From: Pseudomonas sp. DTU_2021_1001937_2_SI_NGA_ILE_001
GTDB taxonomy: Bacteria > Pseudomonadota > Gammaproteobacteria > Pseudomonadales > Pseudomonadaceae
Direction of reading: 5' to 3'
DNA length: 64,000 nt
Assembly (NCBI RefSeq): GCF_032463525.1
Contig: NZ_CP135971.1
Location: 186,001-250,000 of the forward strand
Below are positions 51,886-62,500 of the stretch, in pieces. The notes under the pieces were generated by a model that made no database searches, was not told the DNA's origin, and saw only the letters and a list, made by a program, of their open reading frames with translations. Positions within the stretch are counted from its first letter, which is position 1; each line of letters starts with the position of its first letter. A program made the position numbers and the translations under genes.

Positions 51886-54800
51886 GCATCAACGAGCTTC
51901 TGGCGACACTCAAGGCACTGGACATCCAGCTGGCCGTCAAGGATGGGCAACTGGCCGTGCAGGGCAATCGCCGCGCGCTCACCGACAATGGCCTGGTCGA
52001 GCACCTGCGCACGCACAAGGCGGCGCTCATCGAAGCGCTTGAACAGGGCCTTTACAGCAACGCCAAGCGTGGCCAGCCGACGCTGCCGGCCAATGGGATC
52101 GGCGCCGATTGCACACGCATCACCCCCGACATGCTGACCCTGGTGACGCTCGACCAGGCGGCCATCGACGCGCTGGTCGAGCAGGTCCCCGGTGGCGCCG
52201 CCAACGTGCAGGACATCTACCCGCTGGCGCCCTTGCAGGAGGGCATCCTCTACCACCATGTGAGTGCCAGCGGCCGAGATCCGTACGTGATGCGCGTGGA
52301 TTTCGCGGTGGTCGACGCGCAGCGCCTGGAGGCCTTCGCCGATGCCTTGCAAACGGTCATCGACCGGCATGACATCCTGCGCACCTCGGTGCACTGGCAG
52401 AATCTGCAGCGGCCGCTGCAGGTGGTGTGGCGCAATGCCCGGCTGAGCATCGAGCAGCGCGCCGCCGGCCTCGACGCCGAGGCGCCGTTGTGGCTGGACC
52501 TGACCCAGGCGCCGCTGCTGCGCCTGGTGTGCGGCAGCGCCGCCGATGGCCGGGTGCGTGCCAGCCTGCTGTATCACCACATCGCTCTGGACCACAGTGC
52601 ACTGGAGGTGGTGCGCCAGGAAATCCACGCCTGCCTGTCGGGCCTGGGCGCCACCCTGGGCACACCGGTGCCGTTTCGCAACTATGTCGGGCAGGCGCTG
52701 CTGGGCGTCAGCGAGGCCGAGCACGAGGCGTTCTTCACCGGCATGCTCGGTGATGTCGTGGAGCCGACCCTGGCCTACGACCTGCAAGACCTCAGCGGTG
52801 ACGGCGAGCAAGCCAGCGAGCACAGCATCACCCTCGACCTGGCACTGAGCCTGCGCCTGCGCGCGCAGGCGCGCAGCCTCGGGGTCAGTGTCGCCAGCCT
52901 GTTCCACCTGGGCTGGGCACATGTCCTGGCGGGCCTGACCGGCCGCCAGCGGGTGGTCTTCGGCACTGTGCTGATGGGGCGCCTGCTGGGCGCCGAGGCC
53001 ACCGAGCGGGCCTTGGGCATCTTCATCAACACCCTGCCGCTGTGCCTGAACCTGGAAGCCCAGGACGTGGCGGCGGCGATCCGCACCACCCACCAGCGCC
53101 TGACCACCCTGATGCGTCACGAGCACGCCCCGCTGGCCCTGGCGCAGCGTTGCAGCGGCGTGGCCGCGCCGACGCCGCTGTTCAACGCCTTGCTCAATTA
53201 CCGCCACAGCTCCGCCGAGCATGGCAGCGGTGAACTGTGGCAAGGCATCGAAGTGCTGCAGGCCACGGAGCGCAGCAATTACCCGGTGGTGATGAGTGTC
53301 GACGACCTGGGCGAGGCCTTTGCCTTGACTGCCCAGACGGTGGCGGGCGTCGACCCGCTGCGCATCGGTCTGTACCTGCAGCGCGCCATGCAGCAGCTGC
53401 TCGACGCGCTGGAGCAGGCACCCACCGCAAGCCTGGCGCGGGTCGATATTCTGCCGGACGATGAGCGTATCCAGCTGTTGCAGGCGTTCGCCGGTTCGCG
53501 CAGCGCTTATGAAAGCCTGCACACCGTGCACTGGCGTGTCGAACGCCAGGCCCTTGAACGCCCCGACGCGATTGCCGCCCAAGTGGGCGATGCACGCCTC
53601 AGCTACGCCGAACTCAATGCCCGCGCCAACGGCCTGGCCCATCATCTGATCGAACGGGGCGTGCGCCCCGACACGCGGGTGGCGGTGCTCGCCCGCCGTG
53701 GCCTGGACACCCTTGTGGGTCTGCTGGCGGTGCTCAAGTCCGGTGCCGGCTATGTGCCGGTGGACCCGGCGCACCCGGACGAACGCATCGCTTACCTATT
53801 GAGCGACAGCGCCCCGGTGGTGGTGCTCAGCCAGCAGGACCTGCTGGCTCGCCTGCCGACGCTGAGCGCCCCGTTGCTGCTGCTCGATCAGCCGAGCTGG
53901 AGCGCCCGCGAAGACAACCCGCAGGTGCCGGGCCTCAACGCCCGCCACCTGGCCTACGTGATCTACACCTCCGGTTCCACCGGCCAGCCCAAGGGGGTAA
54001 TGGTCGAGCACCAGAGCCTCAACAACCTGGTGGACTGGCATTGCCAGGCCTTCGACCTGAGCGCGGGCAGCCACACCGCCAGCGTGGCGGGGTTCGGCTT
54101 CGACGCCATGGCCTGGGAAGTGTGGCCGGCGCTGTGTGCCGGGGCGACCCTGCACCTGCCACCGGCGCACATCGGCAACGAACAGCTGGATGCCTTGCTC
54201 GACTGGTGGCAGGCGCAACCGCTGCAGGTGGCTTTCCTGCCCACGCCGGTGGCCGAGTATGCGTTCAGCCGCGAGCTGAAGCATCCGACGCTGCGCACCC
54301 TGCTGATCGGCGGCGACCGCCTGCGGCAGTTCCCGCGTGACCCCGGCTTTGCGGTGGTGAACAACTACGGGCCGACCGAAACCACGGTGGTGGCCAGCTC
54401 CGGACGGCTGTGGCCGGAAGGCCGCCTGGACATCGGCAAACCTATCGCCAACACCCGCCTGTACCTGCTCGACGAGCACCGGCAACTGGTGCCCCGTGGC
54501 GTGGCCGGTGAGTTGTACATCGGTGGCGAGGGCGTGGCACGCGGTTACCTGAACCGAGCCGACCTGACCGCCGAGCGCTTCTTGGATGATCCGTTCGTGG
54601 CCGAGCCGGGCGCGCGGATGTACCGCAGCGGCGACCTGGCGCGCTGGAACGCCGACGGCACCCTGGAGTACCTGGGGCGCAACGACGACCAGGTGAAGAT
54701 CCGTGGCATGCGCATCGAGCTGGGCGAGATCGACAGCCAGCTGGCACAAGTGCCCGGCGTCGAAGAGGCGCTGGTGCTGGCCCGCGAAGACGTGCCCGGC

Positions 54801-57800
54801 CAGCCGCGCCTGGTGGCCTATTTCAGCGGGCCGCAGGCGTTGTCGGCCAGCGACCTGCGCAGCGCCTTGCTGGCGCGGCTGCCGGGCTACATGGTGCCGA
54901 GTGCCTTCGTGCACCTGGCCGCCTGGCCGTTGACCGCCAACGGCAAGGTCGACCGCCGCGCCTTGCGGGCACCGGACCGCGAAGCCTTGCCGGAGCGGGC
55001 CTTCGAAGCGCCGCAGGGCGAGCTGGAAAGCACCCTGGCGGCGATCTGGTGCGAACTGCTACAGGTCGAGCGGGTAGGGCGGCACGATGACTTCTTCGAG
55101 CTGGGTGGCCATTCATTGCTGGCCATGCGCATGGTGGCCCAGGTGGGCCAGCGCTTGCAGCGGGTCCTGAGCCTCGCCGAGCTGTTCGCTGACGCCAGCC
55201 TGGCAGCCGTTGCCCAGTGCCTGGAAGGCGCGACCCCCGACCATCTGCCAGCCATCGAGGCGGCGCCGCGCAGCGGGCCGTTGCCGTTGTCGGCGGCGCA
55301 GCAGCGCATCTGGTTCATGGCGCAGATGAGCGATGCCAACAGCGCCTACAACATTCCGCTGGGCCTGGTCCTCAATGGCGCGTTGGACAGCCGTGCGCTG
55401 CGCCTGGCCCTGGAACGTATCGTGGCGCGCCACGAGGCGCTGCGCAGCCGCTTCGTCGAGCACGATGGCGACGCGTGGGTGGAGGTGGCCCCGGCCAGCA
55501 CACGCCCGGACTTCTGCTGGCAGGACCTGCGCGGCCAGGACCGCCAGGTAGTGCGCGAGGTGATCCGCGCCGAAGCCGCGCAAGCCTTCGACCTGCAACA
55601 GGACCTGCCGATTCGCGGGCGCCTGCTGTGCCTGGACGAAGACCGCCACATCCTGCTGCTGACCCTGCACCACATCGTCGCCGACGGCTGGTCGCTGGGC
55701 GTGCTCACCCGCGAGCTGAGTGCGCTGTACCAGGCGTTCAGCCAGGGCCAGGCCGACCCGTTGCCGGCCCTGGCGCTGCAGTACGGCGACTACGCCCTGT
55801 GGCAACGCCAGTGGCTCGACGCGCAGAGTCTCAACGCACAGGCCGACTACTGGAAGCGCACCCTGGAAGGTGCGCCGATGCTGCTGAGCCTGCCGACCGA
55901 CCGGCCGCGTCCGGAGCGCCAGGACTATAGCGGCGCCAGCGTGGCCCTGCCGCTGGATGCCCGGCTGTGCACCGAGCTGCGCGCCTGCAGCCAGCGCCAC
56001 GGGGTGACCCCGTTCATGCTGTTCATGGCCGCCTGGGCGGTGCTGCTGGCGCGCTTGTCCGGGCAGAGCGAAGTGCTGATCGGCATGCCGGTGGCCAACC
56101 GCCGACGTGCCGAGATCGAAGGGTTGATCGGCCTGTTCGTCAACACCCTGGCCGTGCGCGTCGATACCGGTGGCGCAGCTGATGTGGCCACCTTGCTGGC
56201 CCGGGTGAAGAACCGCGTGATCGAGGCCCAGGCCAACCAGGACCTGCCGTTCGAGCAGGTGGTGGAGCACGTGCGGCCACCGCGCAGCCTGGCCCACAGC
56301 CCGCTGTTCCAGGTTTCGCTGGCCTGGGACGGCAGCCAGGGCGCGCCGCTGCAATTGGGCGACCTGCAGCTCGAAGCGCTGGGCGAGCAGCCGACCTTCG
56401 CCAAGTTCGACCTGACCCTGAGCGTCAGCGAAAGCGCCGAGGGCTTCACCTGCCTGCTCGACTATGCCACCGCGCTGTTCGACCCGGCCACGGTGGAGCG
56501 TTACGCCGGCTACTTCACGCAACTGCTGCGTGGCATGGCTGCCGACGCCCAGGCGCTGCCCGAGCGTATCGAGCTGCTGAGCGCGGCCGAGCGCCAGCGC
56601 CTGTTGTACGAGTTCAATGCCAGCGACATCGCCACGCCGCCCCAAGAGCGCCTGCCGGCGCTGTTCGAGGCGCAGGTGGCGCGCACCCCGGAAGCCATCG
56701 CGCTGGACGTCGATGCCCGGCTACTGAGCTACCGGCAGCTCAATAAAGAGGCCAACCGCCTGGCCCACCACCTGATCGCCCAGGGCGTGAGCGCCGACAG
56801 CCGCGTGGCGATCTGCGTGCAGCGCGGTGCCCAGCTGGTGGTCGGTCTGCTGGCGATTCTCAAGGCCGGCGGCGCCTACGTGCCGCTGGACCCCGGTTAC
56901 CCGGTCGAGCGCCTGGCCTACATGCTCGAAGACAGCGGCGCCCTGGCGCTGCTGGTCGATGGCAGCACCCGTGAGCGCTTTGCCGGCGGCGCGACACCGC
57001 TGATCGACCTGGATGCCTGCCTCTGGGCGGACCAGTCCGAGACCGATCCACAACTGGCGACGGCCAGCGCCAGCGACCTGGCCTACGTGATCTACACCTC
57101 CGGCTCCACCGGGCAGCCCAAGGGCGTGATGGTCGAGCACCGCAACCTGTGCAACCTGGTGCAGTGGAGTTCGCGGCTGTGCCCGCCGCAGCCGACCGGT
57201 GCGCTGCTGCACAAGACGCCGGTGAGTTTCGATGCCTCGGTATGGGAGCTGTTCTGGCCGCTGTGCGCCGGGCTGCGCCTGGTGCTGGCGCGGCCCGACG
57301 GGCAGCGCGACGCGGATTATCTGGTGGAGGTGATCCGCCAGCGCCAGGTCAGCGTCGTGCAGTTCGTGCCGGCGCTGCTGCAGCAGTTCCTGGGCGCAGC
57401 GCAGTGCCACACCTGCAGTTCGTTGACCGACATCGTCTGCGGCGGCGGCGAGCTGACCGCCGTGCTGGCTGCTCAGGTGCGCCAACGCCTGCCCAATGTC
57501 CGCTTGCACAACGTCTACGGCCCCACGGAAACCACCGTGGACTGCAGTGTCTGGACACTGCAGCCCGGCCAGCCGGTGCCCGCCGAAACCTTGCCGATCG
57601 GGCGGCCGATCAGCAACACCCGCCTGTATGTGCTGGACGCCTGGGATCAACCGGTGCCGCAAGGCGTGGTCGGCCAGTTGCACATCGGCGGTGCCGGTGT
57701 CGCGCGTGGCTACCTGAACCTGCCGGCCGCCCAGGCCGAGCGCTTCATCGCCAGCCCGTTCGTGGCCGGTGAGCGCCTGTACCGCAGTGGCGACCTGGTA

Positions 57801-59597
57801 CGCCAGTTGGCCAACGGCGAACTGCTGTTCGTCGGCCGCAGCGACTTCCAGGTCAAGCTGCATGGCCTGCGTATCGAGTTGGGCGAGATCGAAGCGCGCC
57901 TGCTCGACCACCCGGCGCTACGCGAAGCCGCCGTGCTGTTGCGTGACGAGCGCCTGGTGGCCTGGTTCAGTTGTGCGGCGGGGCCACGGCCGGGCATCGA
58001 CGCGTTGCGCAGTCACCTGTTGGGCACGTTGCCGGACTACATGGTGCCCACCGCCTTCGTCGCCCTGGACAGCCTGCCGCTGACCCCCAACGGCAAGCTC
58101 GACCGCCAGGCCCTGCCGGCACCGGACGACAGCGCCGTGCTGGCGCGCCACTTCGAGGCGCCGCAAGGCGAAACCGAAATCTGGCTGGCGCAGCTGTGGG
58201 CCGAGCTGCTCAAGCTGCCGCGCGTCGGGCGGCAGGACAACTTCTTCGAGCTGGGCGGGCACTCGTTACTGGCGGTCACCCTGGTGGCGCGCATGCGCCG
58301 TGCCGGTTTGTCCGTGGATGTGAGCGTGCTGTTCGCCCAGCCGACCCTGGCGGTGCTGGCGCGCAGTGTGGTGCGCCAGGCTCAGGTGCCGGTACCGGCC
58401 AACCTGATCGCAGCGGACTGCACGCAGATCACGCCCGATCTACTGCCCCTGGTCAGCCTCGAAGCGGCGGACATCGAGCGCATCGTCGCCCGGGTGCCGG
58501 GCGGTGCGGCCAACGTGCAGGACATCTACCCGCTGGGCCCGTTGCAGGCCGGCATTCTCTATCACCATCACCTGGCGGCGGGGGAGGCCGATCCCTACCT
58601 GCTGGAGGCGCGTTTCGCCTTCGCCAGTGCCGAGCGCCTGGCGGCCTTCTGTGCGGCGCTGCAACGGGTCATCGAGCGTCACGACATTCTGCGCACCGCG
58701 TTGCATTGGGATGCTCTGCAGACCCCGGTGCAGGTGGTCTGGCGCCAGGCCAGCCTGCCGGTGCAGGCGGTGCCGCTGGCGGCGCTGGACGGCCCGGCAC
58801 GCCTGGACCTGAGCCAGGCGCCCTTGCTGCACCTGGCGCACGCCAGCGACGAGGCCGACGGGCGGATCGTCGCGGTGCTGCGCTTCCACCACGCGATCAT
58901 GGACCACATCGGCCTGGAGGTCCTCGGCCACGAAGTGCAGGCCATGCTGCTCGGCGAACAGGCGCAGCTGCCTGAGCCGGTGCCGTATCGCAACTACATC
59001 GCCCAGGTGCTGCAAGGCCCTGACGAACAGGCCCACGAGGCGTTCTTCCGTGAACAGCTGGGTGATATCGACGAACCCAGCCTGCCCTACGGCATGACCG
59101 CATCGCACCGCGTGCAGGCTCCCGGCGTGGCGGTGCTGCCGCTGGACCCGGCGCTGGCGCTGCGCCTGCGTGGCCAGGCCCGCCAGCTGAACGTCAGCGT
59201 GGCGAGCCTGATGCACCTGGCCTGGGCCGAAGTGCTGGGCCAGCTCTCCGGTCGCGAACAGGTGGTGTTCGGCACCGTGCTGCTGGGCCGCCTGCGCGGC
59301 GGCGAAGGCGCCGAGCGCGCCATGGGCGTGTTCATCAACACCTTGCCGCTGCGCATCGACCTGGGCGAACTCAGCGCCCGCGACGCGGTGCTCGACACTC
59401 ATCAGCGCCTCAGCGCGCTGCTCGCCCACGAACAGGCCCAACTGGCCCTGGCGCAGCGTTGCAGTGCGCTGCCGGCGGGCACGCCGTTGTTCAGCACCCT
59501 GCTGAACTTCCGCCACAGCAGCGCGGCGCCGACCCGAGTGCCGCCTGGCAGGGCATCGAGGTCTTGCAGGCCGAAGAGCACAGCAACTACCCGCTGA
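51882..59597 (+). CDS. cifB: Lipopeptide NRPS 2, 5' part up to a frameshift: TubC-C/E-A(Leu)-T, C-A(Gln)-T, C/E-
   Basis: Residues 1-57 are a TubC-like docking domain (INELLATLKALDIQLAVKDG, HLRTHKAALIEAL) that would receive the chain from the first synthetase. Module 4 has a dual-type C (HHVSASGRD; HHIALDHS at about 232), A with D-A-W-F-L-G-N-V-V (Leu) and T (Ser1078). Module 5 has an LCL-type C (HHIVADGWS at about 1263), A with D-A-W-Q-V-G-V-V-D (Gln-type, same as A3) and T (Ser2128). Module 6 begins with a dual-type C (HHHLAAGEAD, one residue longer than its relatives; HHAIMDH at about 2336). Near residue 2550 the frame leaves the C-domain consensus and stops at 59597. One base seems to be missing near 59529; the same protein continues in another frame. 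Confidence 0.88.
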   Translation: MSINELLATLKALDIQLAVKDGQLAVQGNRRALTDNGLVEHLRTHKAALIEALEQGLYSNAKRGQPTLPANGIGADCTRITPDMLTLVTLDQAAIDALVEQVPGGAANVQDIYPLAPLQEGILYHHVSASGRDPYVMRVDFAVVDAQRLEAFADALQTVIDRHDILRTSVHWQNLQRPLQVVWRNARLSIEQRAAGLDAEAPLWLDLTQAPLLRLVCGSAADGRVRASLLYHHIALDHSALEVVRQEIHACLSGLGATLGTPVPFRNYVGQALLGVSEAEHEAFFTGMLGDVVEPTLAYDLQDLSGDGEQASEHSITLDLALSLRLRAQARSLGVSVASLFHLGWAHVLAGLTGRQRVVFGTVLMGRLLGAEATERALGIFINTLPLCLNLEAQDVAAAIRTTHQRLTTLMRHEHAPLALAQRCSGVAAPTPLFNALLNYRHSSAEHGSGELWQGIEVLQATERSNYPVVMSVDDLGEAFALTAQTVAGVDPLRIGLYLQRAMQQLLDALEQAPTASLARVDILPDDERIQLLQAFAGSRSAYESLHTVHWRVERQALERPDAIAAQVGDARLSYAELNARANGLAHHLIERGVRPDTRVAVLARRGLDTLVGLLAVLKSGAGYVPVDPAHPDERIAYLLSDSAPVVVLSQQDLLARLPTLSAPLLLLDQPSWSAREDNPQVPGLNARHLAYVIYTSGSTGQPKGVMVEHQSLNNLVDWHCQAFDLSAGSHTASVAGFGFDAMAWEVWPALCAGATLHLPPAHIGNEQLDALLDWWQAQPLQVAFLPTPVAEYAFSRELKHPTLRTLLIGGDRLRQFPRDPGFAVVNNYGPTETTVVASSGRLWPEGRLDIGKPIANTRLYLLDEHRQLVPRGVAGELYIGGEGVARGYLNRADLTAERFLDDPFVAEPGARMYRSGDLARWNADGTLEYLGRNDDQVKIRGMRIELGEIDSQLAQVPGVEEALVLAREDVPGQPRLVAYFSGPQALSASDLRSALLARLPGYMVPSAFVHLAAWPLTANGKVDRRALRAPDREALPERAFEAPQGELESTLAAIWCELLQVERVGRHDDFFELGGHSLLAMRMVAQVGQRLQRVLSLAELFADASLAAVAQCLEGATPDHLPAIEAAPRSGPLPLSAAQQRIWFMAQMSDANSAYNIPLGLVLNGALDSRALRLALERIVARHEALRSRFVEHDGDAWVEVAPASTRPDFCWQDLRGQDRQVVREVIRAEAAQAFDLQQDLPIRGRLLCLDEDRHILLLTLHHIVADGWSLGVLTRELSALYQAFSQGQADPLPALALQYGDYALWQRQWLDAQSLNAQADYWKRTLEGAPMLLSLPTDRPRPERQDYSGASVALPLDARLCTELRACSQRHGVTPFMLFMAAWAVLLARLSGQSEVLIGMPVANRRRAEIEGLIGLFVNTLAVRVDTGGAADVATLLARVKNRVIEAQANQDLPFEQVVEHVRPPRSLAHSPLFQVSLAWDGSQGAPLQLGDLQLEALGEQPTFAKFDLTLSVSESAEGFTCLLDYATALFDPATVERYAGYFTQLLRGMAADAQALPERIELLSAAERQRLLYEFNASDIATPPQERLPALFEAQVARTPEAIALDVDARLLSYRQLNKEANRLAHHLIAQGVSADSRVAICVQRGAQLVVGLLAILKAGGAYVPLDPGYPVERLAYMLEDSGALALLVDGSTRERFAGGATPLIDLDACLWADQSETDPQLATASASDLAYVIYTSGSTGQPKGVMVEHRNLCNLVQWSSRLCPPQPTGALLHKTPVSFDASVWELFWPLCAGLRLVLARPDGQRDADYLVEVIRQRQVSVVQFVPALLQQFLGAAQCHTCSSLTDIVCGGGELTAVLAAQVRQRLPNVRLHNVYGPTETTVDCSVWTLQPGQPVPAETLPIGRPISNTRLYVLDAWDQPVPQGVVGQLHIGGAGVARGYLNLPAAQAERFIASPFVAGERLYRSGDLVRQLANGELLFVGRSDFQVKLHGLRIELGEIEARLLDHPALREAAVLLRDERLVAWFSCAAGPRPGIDALRSHLLGTLPDYMVPTAFVALDSLPLTPNGKLDRQALPAPDDSAVLARHFEAPQGETEIWLAQLWAELLKLPRVGRQDNFFELGGHSLLAVTLVARMRRAGLSVDVSVLFAQPTLAVLARSVVRQAQVPVPANLIAADCTQITPDLLPLVSLEAADIERIVARVPGGAANVQDIYPLGPLQAGILYHHHLAAGEADPYLLEARFAFASAERLAAFCAALQRVIERHDILRTALHWDALQTPVQVVWRQASLPVQAVPLAALDGPARLDLSQAPLLHLAHASDEADGRIVAVLRFHHAIMDHIGLEVLGHEVQAMLLGEQAQLPEPVPYRNYIAQVLQGPDEQAHEAFFREQLGDIDEPSLPYGMTASHRVQAPGVAVLPLDPALALRLRGQARQLNVSVASLMHLAWAEVLGQLSGREQVVFGTVLLGRLRGGEGAERAMGVFINTLPLRIDLGELSARDAVLDTHQRLSALLAHEQAQLALAQRCSALPAGTPLFSTLLNFRHSSAAPTRVPPGRASRSCRPKSTATTR
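53863..54551 (+). repeat. Direct repeat: A-domain core of module 4, identical copy at 63312-64000
   Basis: Compared line by line, 53863-54551 and 63312-64000 are identical over the 689 visible bases (offset 9449), and the 300 bases before are nearly so, with scattered differences such as at 53841-53862. The repeat covers the Leu adenylation core, including the substrate pocket. The right copy is cut by the window, so the full length is unknown. Confidence 0.92.
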
Positions 59598-62500
59598 CCA
59601 TGAGCATCGACGATCAGGGCGATGAGTTTCTGCTCACCGCCCGTACCCAGGGCGGCCTGGATGCGCAGCGTATCTGCGCCTACCTGCAGCAGGCCCTGGG
59701 CGAACTGGTCAGGGCGCTGGAGCTGCATCCGCAGCAGGGCCTGGCCGGGGCGATCTTGCCAGCCTTGGAGCGCGAGCGTCAGCTGAACACCTTCAACGAC
59801 ACGCGCCGCGATTACCCGCGCGAGCAGGCGCTGCACCAGCTGTTCGAACAGCGCGCCGCGCTGCATCCACAGGCCGTGGCACTGGTGCATGGCCGCCGCT
59901 CGCTGAGCTATGCGCAGCTCAACGCACGGGCCAATGCCCTGGCGCATCATCTGCGCGGGCAGGGCATCCGGCCGGGCGATCACGTCGGCATTCTGCTGCC
60001 GCGTTCGGCCGAACTGGTGATTGCCCAGCTGGCCATCGGCAAGTGCGCGGCCACTTACGTGCCGCTGGACGTCAACGCGCCCAGCGAGCGGCACAGCTAC
60101 ATGCTCGAAGACTGCGCCGCGGTGTGCCTGCTGACCCAGCGCGGGCTGCCGGTGGCGGCATCGATCAGGCGTATCGACCTGGATGCGCTGGCCCTTGACG
60201 ACCAAGCCGTGCACAACCTCGACCTGCCGCATGCAGCGGACTCGGCGGCCTATGTGATGTACACCTCAGGCTCCACCGGGCTGCCCAAGGGGGTTCGGGT
60301 CGGACACCGTGGCATCCTGCGCCTGGTGCTGAACAACGGTTACGCCGAGTTCAGCGACCGCGACTGCTTCGCCCTGGCCTCCAACCCTGCCTTCGATGCC
60401 GCGACCCTGGAAGTGTGGGGCGCGCTGCTCAATGGCGCGCAACTGTCGGTCATCGACCACGCGACCCTGGTCGACCCGCAGCGCTTCGCTACCGCGTTGC
60501 GCCAGGGCGAGGTCAGCGTGCTGTTCCTCACCACGGCGCTGTTCAACCAGTACGCGCAGCTGCTGCCGCAGGCGCTGGCCGGCCTGCGCGTGTTGTTCTC
60601 CGGTGGCGAGCGCGCCAACCCGGCGACCTTCCGCGCCTTCCTGGACCACGCGCCGAACACCCGGCTGTTCAACGCCTACGGCCCGACCGAGACCACCACC
60701 TTCGCCACCGTGCATGAGGTGCGGGCGGTCGAGGCCGGAGTGGAGGCCCTGCCGATTGGCCGGCCGATCGCCAACACCCGTGTCTATGTGCTGGATGCGC
60801 GCCAGCGCCTGGCGCCATTGGGTGTGGTGGGCGAGCTGTACATCGGCGGCGATGGCGTGGCCCTGGGGTATCTGAACCGCGCCGACCTGAGCGCCGAGAA
60901 GTTTCTCGCCGACCCGTTCAGCGACCAGTCGGGGGCGGTGATGTACCGCACCGGTGACCTCGGGCGCTGGCTGGAAGACGGCCTGCTGGAATGCCTGGGG
61001 CGCAACGACGACCAGGTCAAGATCCGTGGCTTCCGTATCGAACTGGGCGAGATCGCCAATGCCCTCCAGCTGTTGCCGGGCGTGCGCGATGCCGTGGTCC
61101 TGGCCCGTGAGGATGAGCCGGGGCAGGTGCGCCTGGTGGCCTACTTCACTGCGGTCGAGGGCGGCGAAACCCAGACGGCGCAACAGATGCGCGCACAGTT
61201 GCAGACCTGCCTGCCGGACTACATGGTGCCGTCGGCCTTTGTCGAGCTGAAGACCCTGCCGCTGACCGCCAATGGCAAGCTCGACCAGCGGGCGCTGCCC
61301 AAGCCCGACCATTCGAGCCTGGTGGGGCTGACCTACGAAGCGCCGCAAGGGCAGATGGAAAACGCCTTGGCAGCGATCTGGGCCGAGGTGCTGCAGGTCG
61401 AACGGGTCGGGCGCCACGATCACTTCTTCGACCTGGGCGGGCACTCCCTGCTGGCCATGCGCATGGTCTCTCAGGTGCGTCAGCAACTGGGCGTGGAGCT
61501 GCCGCTGGGTGAGCTGTTCGCCCTGGGCGAACTGGCTGCGGTGGCGGCGGCGCTGGCGAAGCAGCAGGCTGTCGCGGTCGAGGCCATCCGTGCGGTGCCG
61601 CGCGGCGACGCCGCGGCGTTGTCGTTCGCCCAGCAGCGCCTGTGGTTCCTGACCCAGATGGAAGGCGGCAACCAGGCCTACAACATTCCCCTGGCCCTGG
61701 ATCTGCGTGGGCCACTGGACCTGAACGCGTTGCAACGCAGCCTGGCGCGGATCGTCGAGCGTCATGAAACCCTGCGCAGCCGCTTTGTCGCCAACGACCA
61801 GGGCGCCGAGGTGGTGTTCGTTGGCGGGGCGCTGCAAATGTCGCGGGAAGACCTGCGCGAGCGGCCGCAGGCGCTGCACGAGCGGCTGGCGCAGCTGGCC
61901 GTCGAACCCTTCGACCTGAGCGCCGAGCCGGCCCTGCGTGCCTGCCTGTTGTGCCTGGACGAAGACCGCCACGTGCTGGCGCTGACCCTGCACCACATCG
62001 TCGCCGACGGCTGGTCGATGGGCGTGCTGACCCGCGAACTGCTGGCCCTGTACTCGGCGCTGCGCCACGGCCAGGCCGACCCGCTGCCCGCGCTGGCGAT
62101 CCAGTACGCTGACTTCGCCGCCTGGCAACAGGGCTGGCTGAGCGGCGAACGCCTAGAGCGCCAGAGCGCTTACTGGCGCCAGACCTTGCAGGGCGCGCCG
62201 ACCTTGCTGAGCCTGCCCACCGACCGGCCACGGCCGGCGCAGCAGGACTTCGCCGGCGCCAGCCTGGCGCTGCGCCTGGACGCCGGGCTGACCGCCGGTC
62301 TGCGGGCTTTGGCGCAACGCCAGGGGGTTACGCTGTACATGACGCTTATGGCCGCCTGGGCCGCCTTGCTGGCGCGCTTGTCCGGTCAGGCCGAGGTGGT
62401 GGTCGGCAGCCCGATTGCCGGGCGCAATCGCGCCGAGCTGGAGCCGCTGATCGGCCTGTTCGTCAACACCCTGGCGATTCGTCTCGACCTGTCGGCGGCG

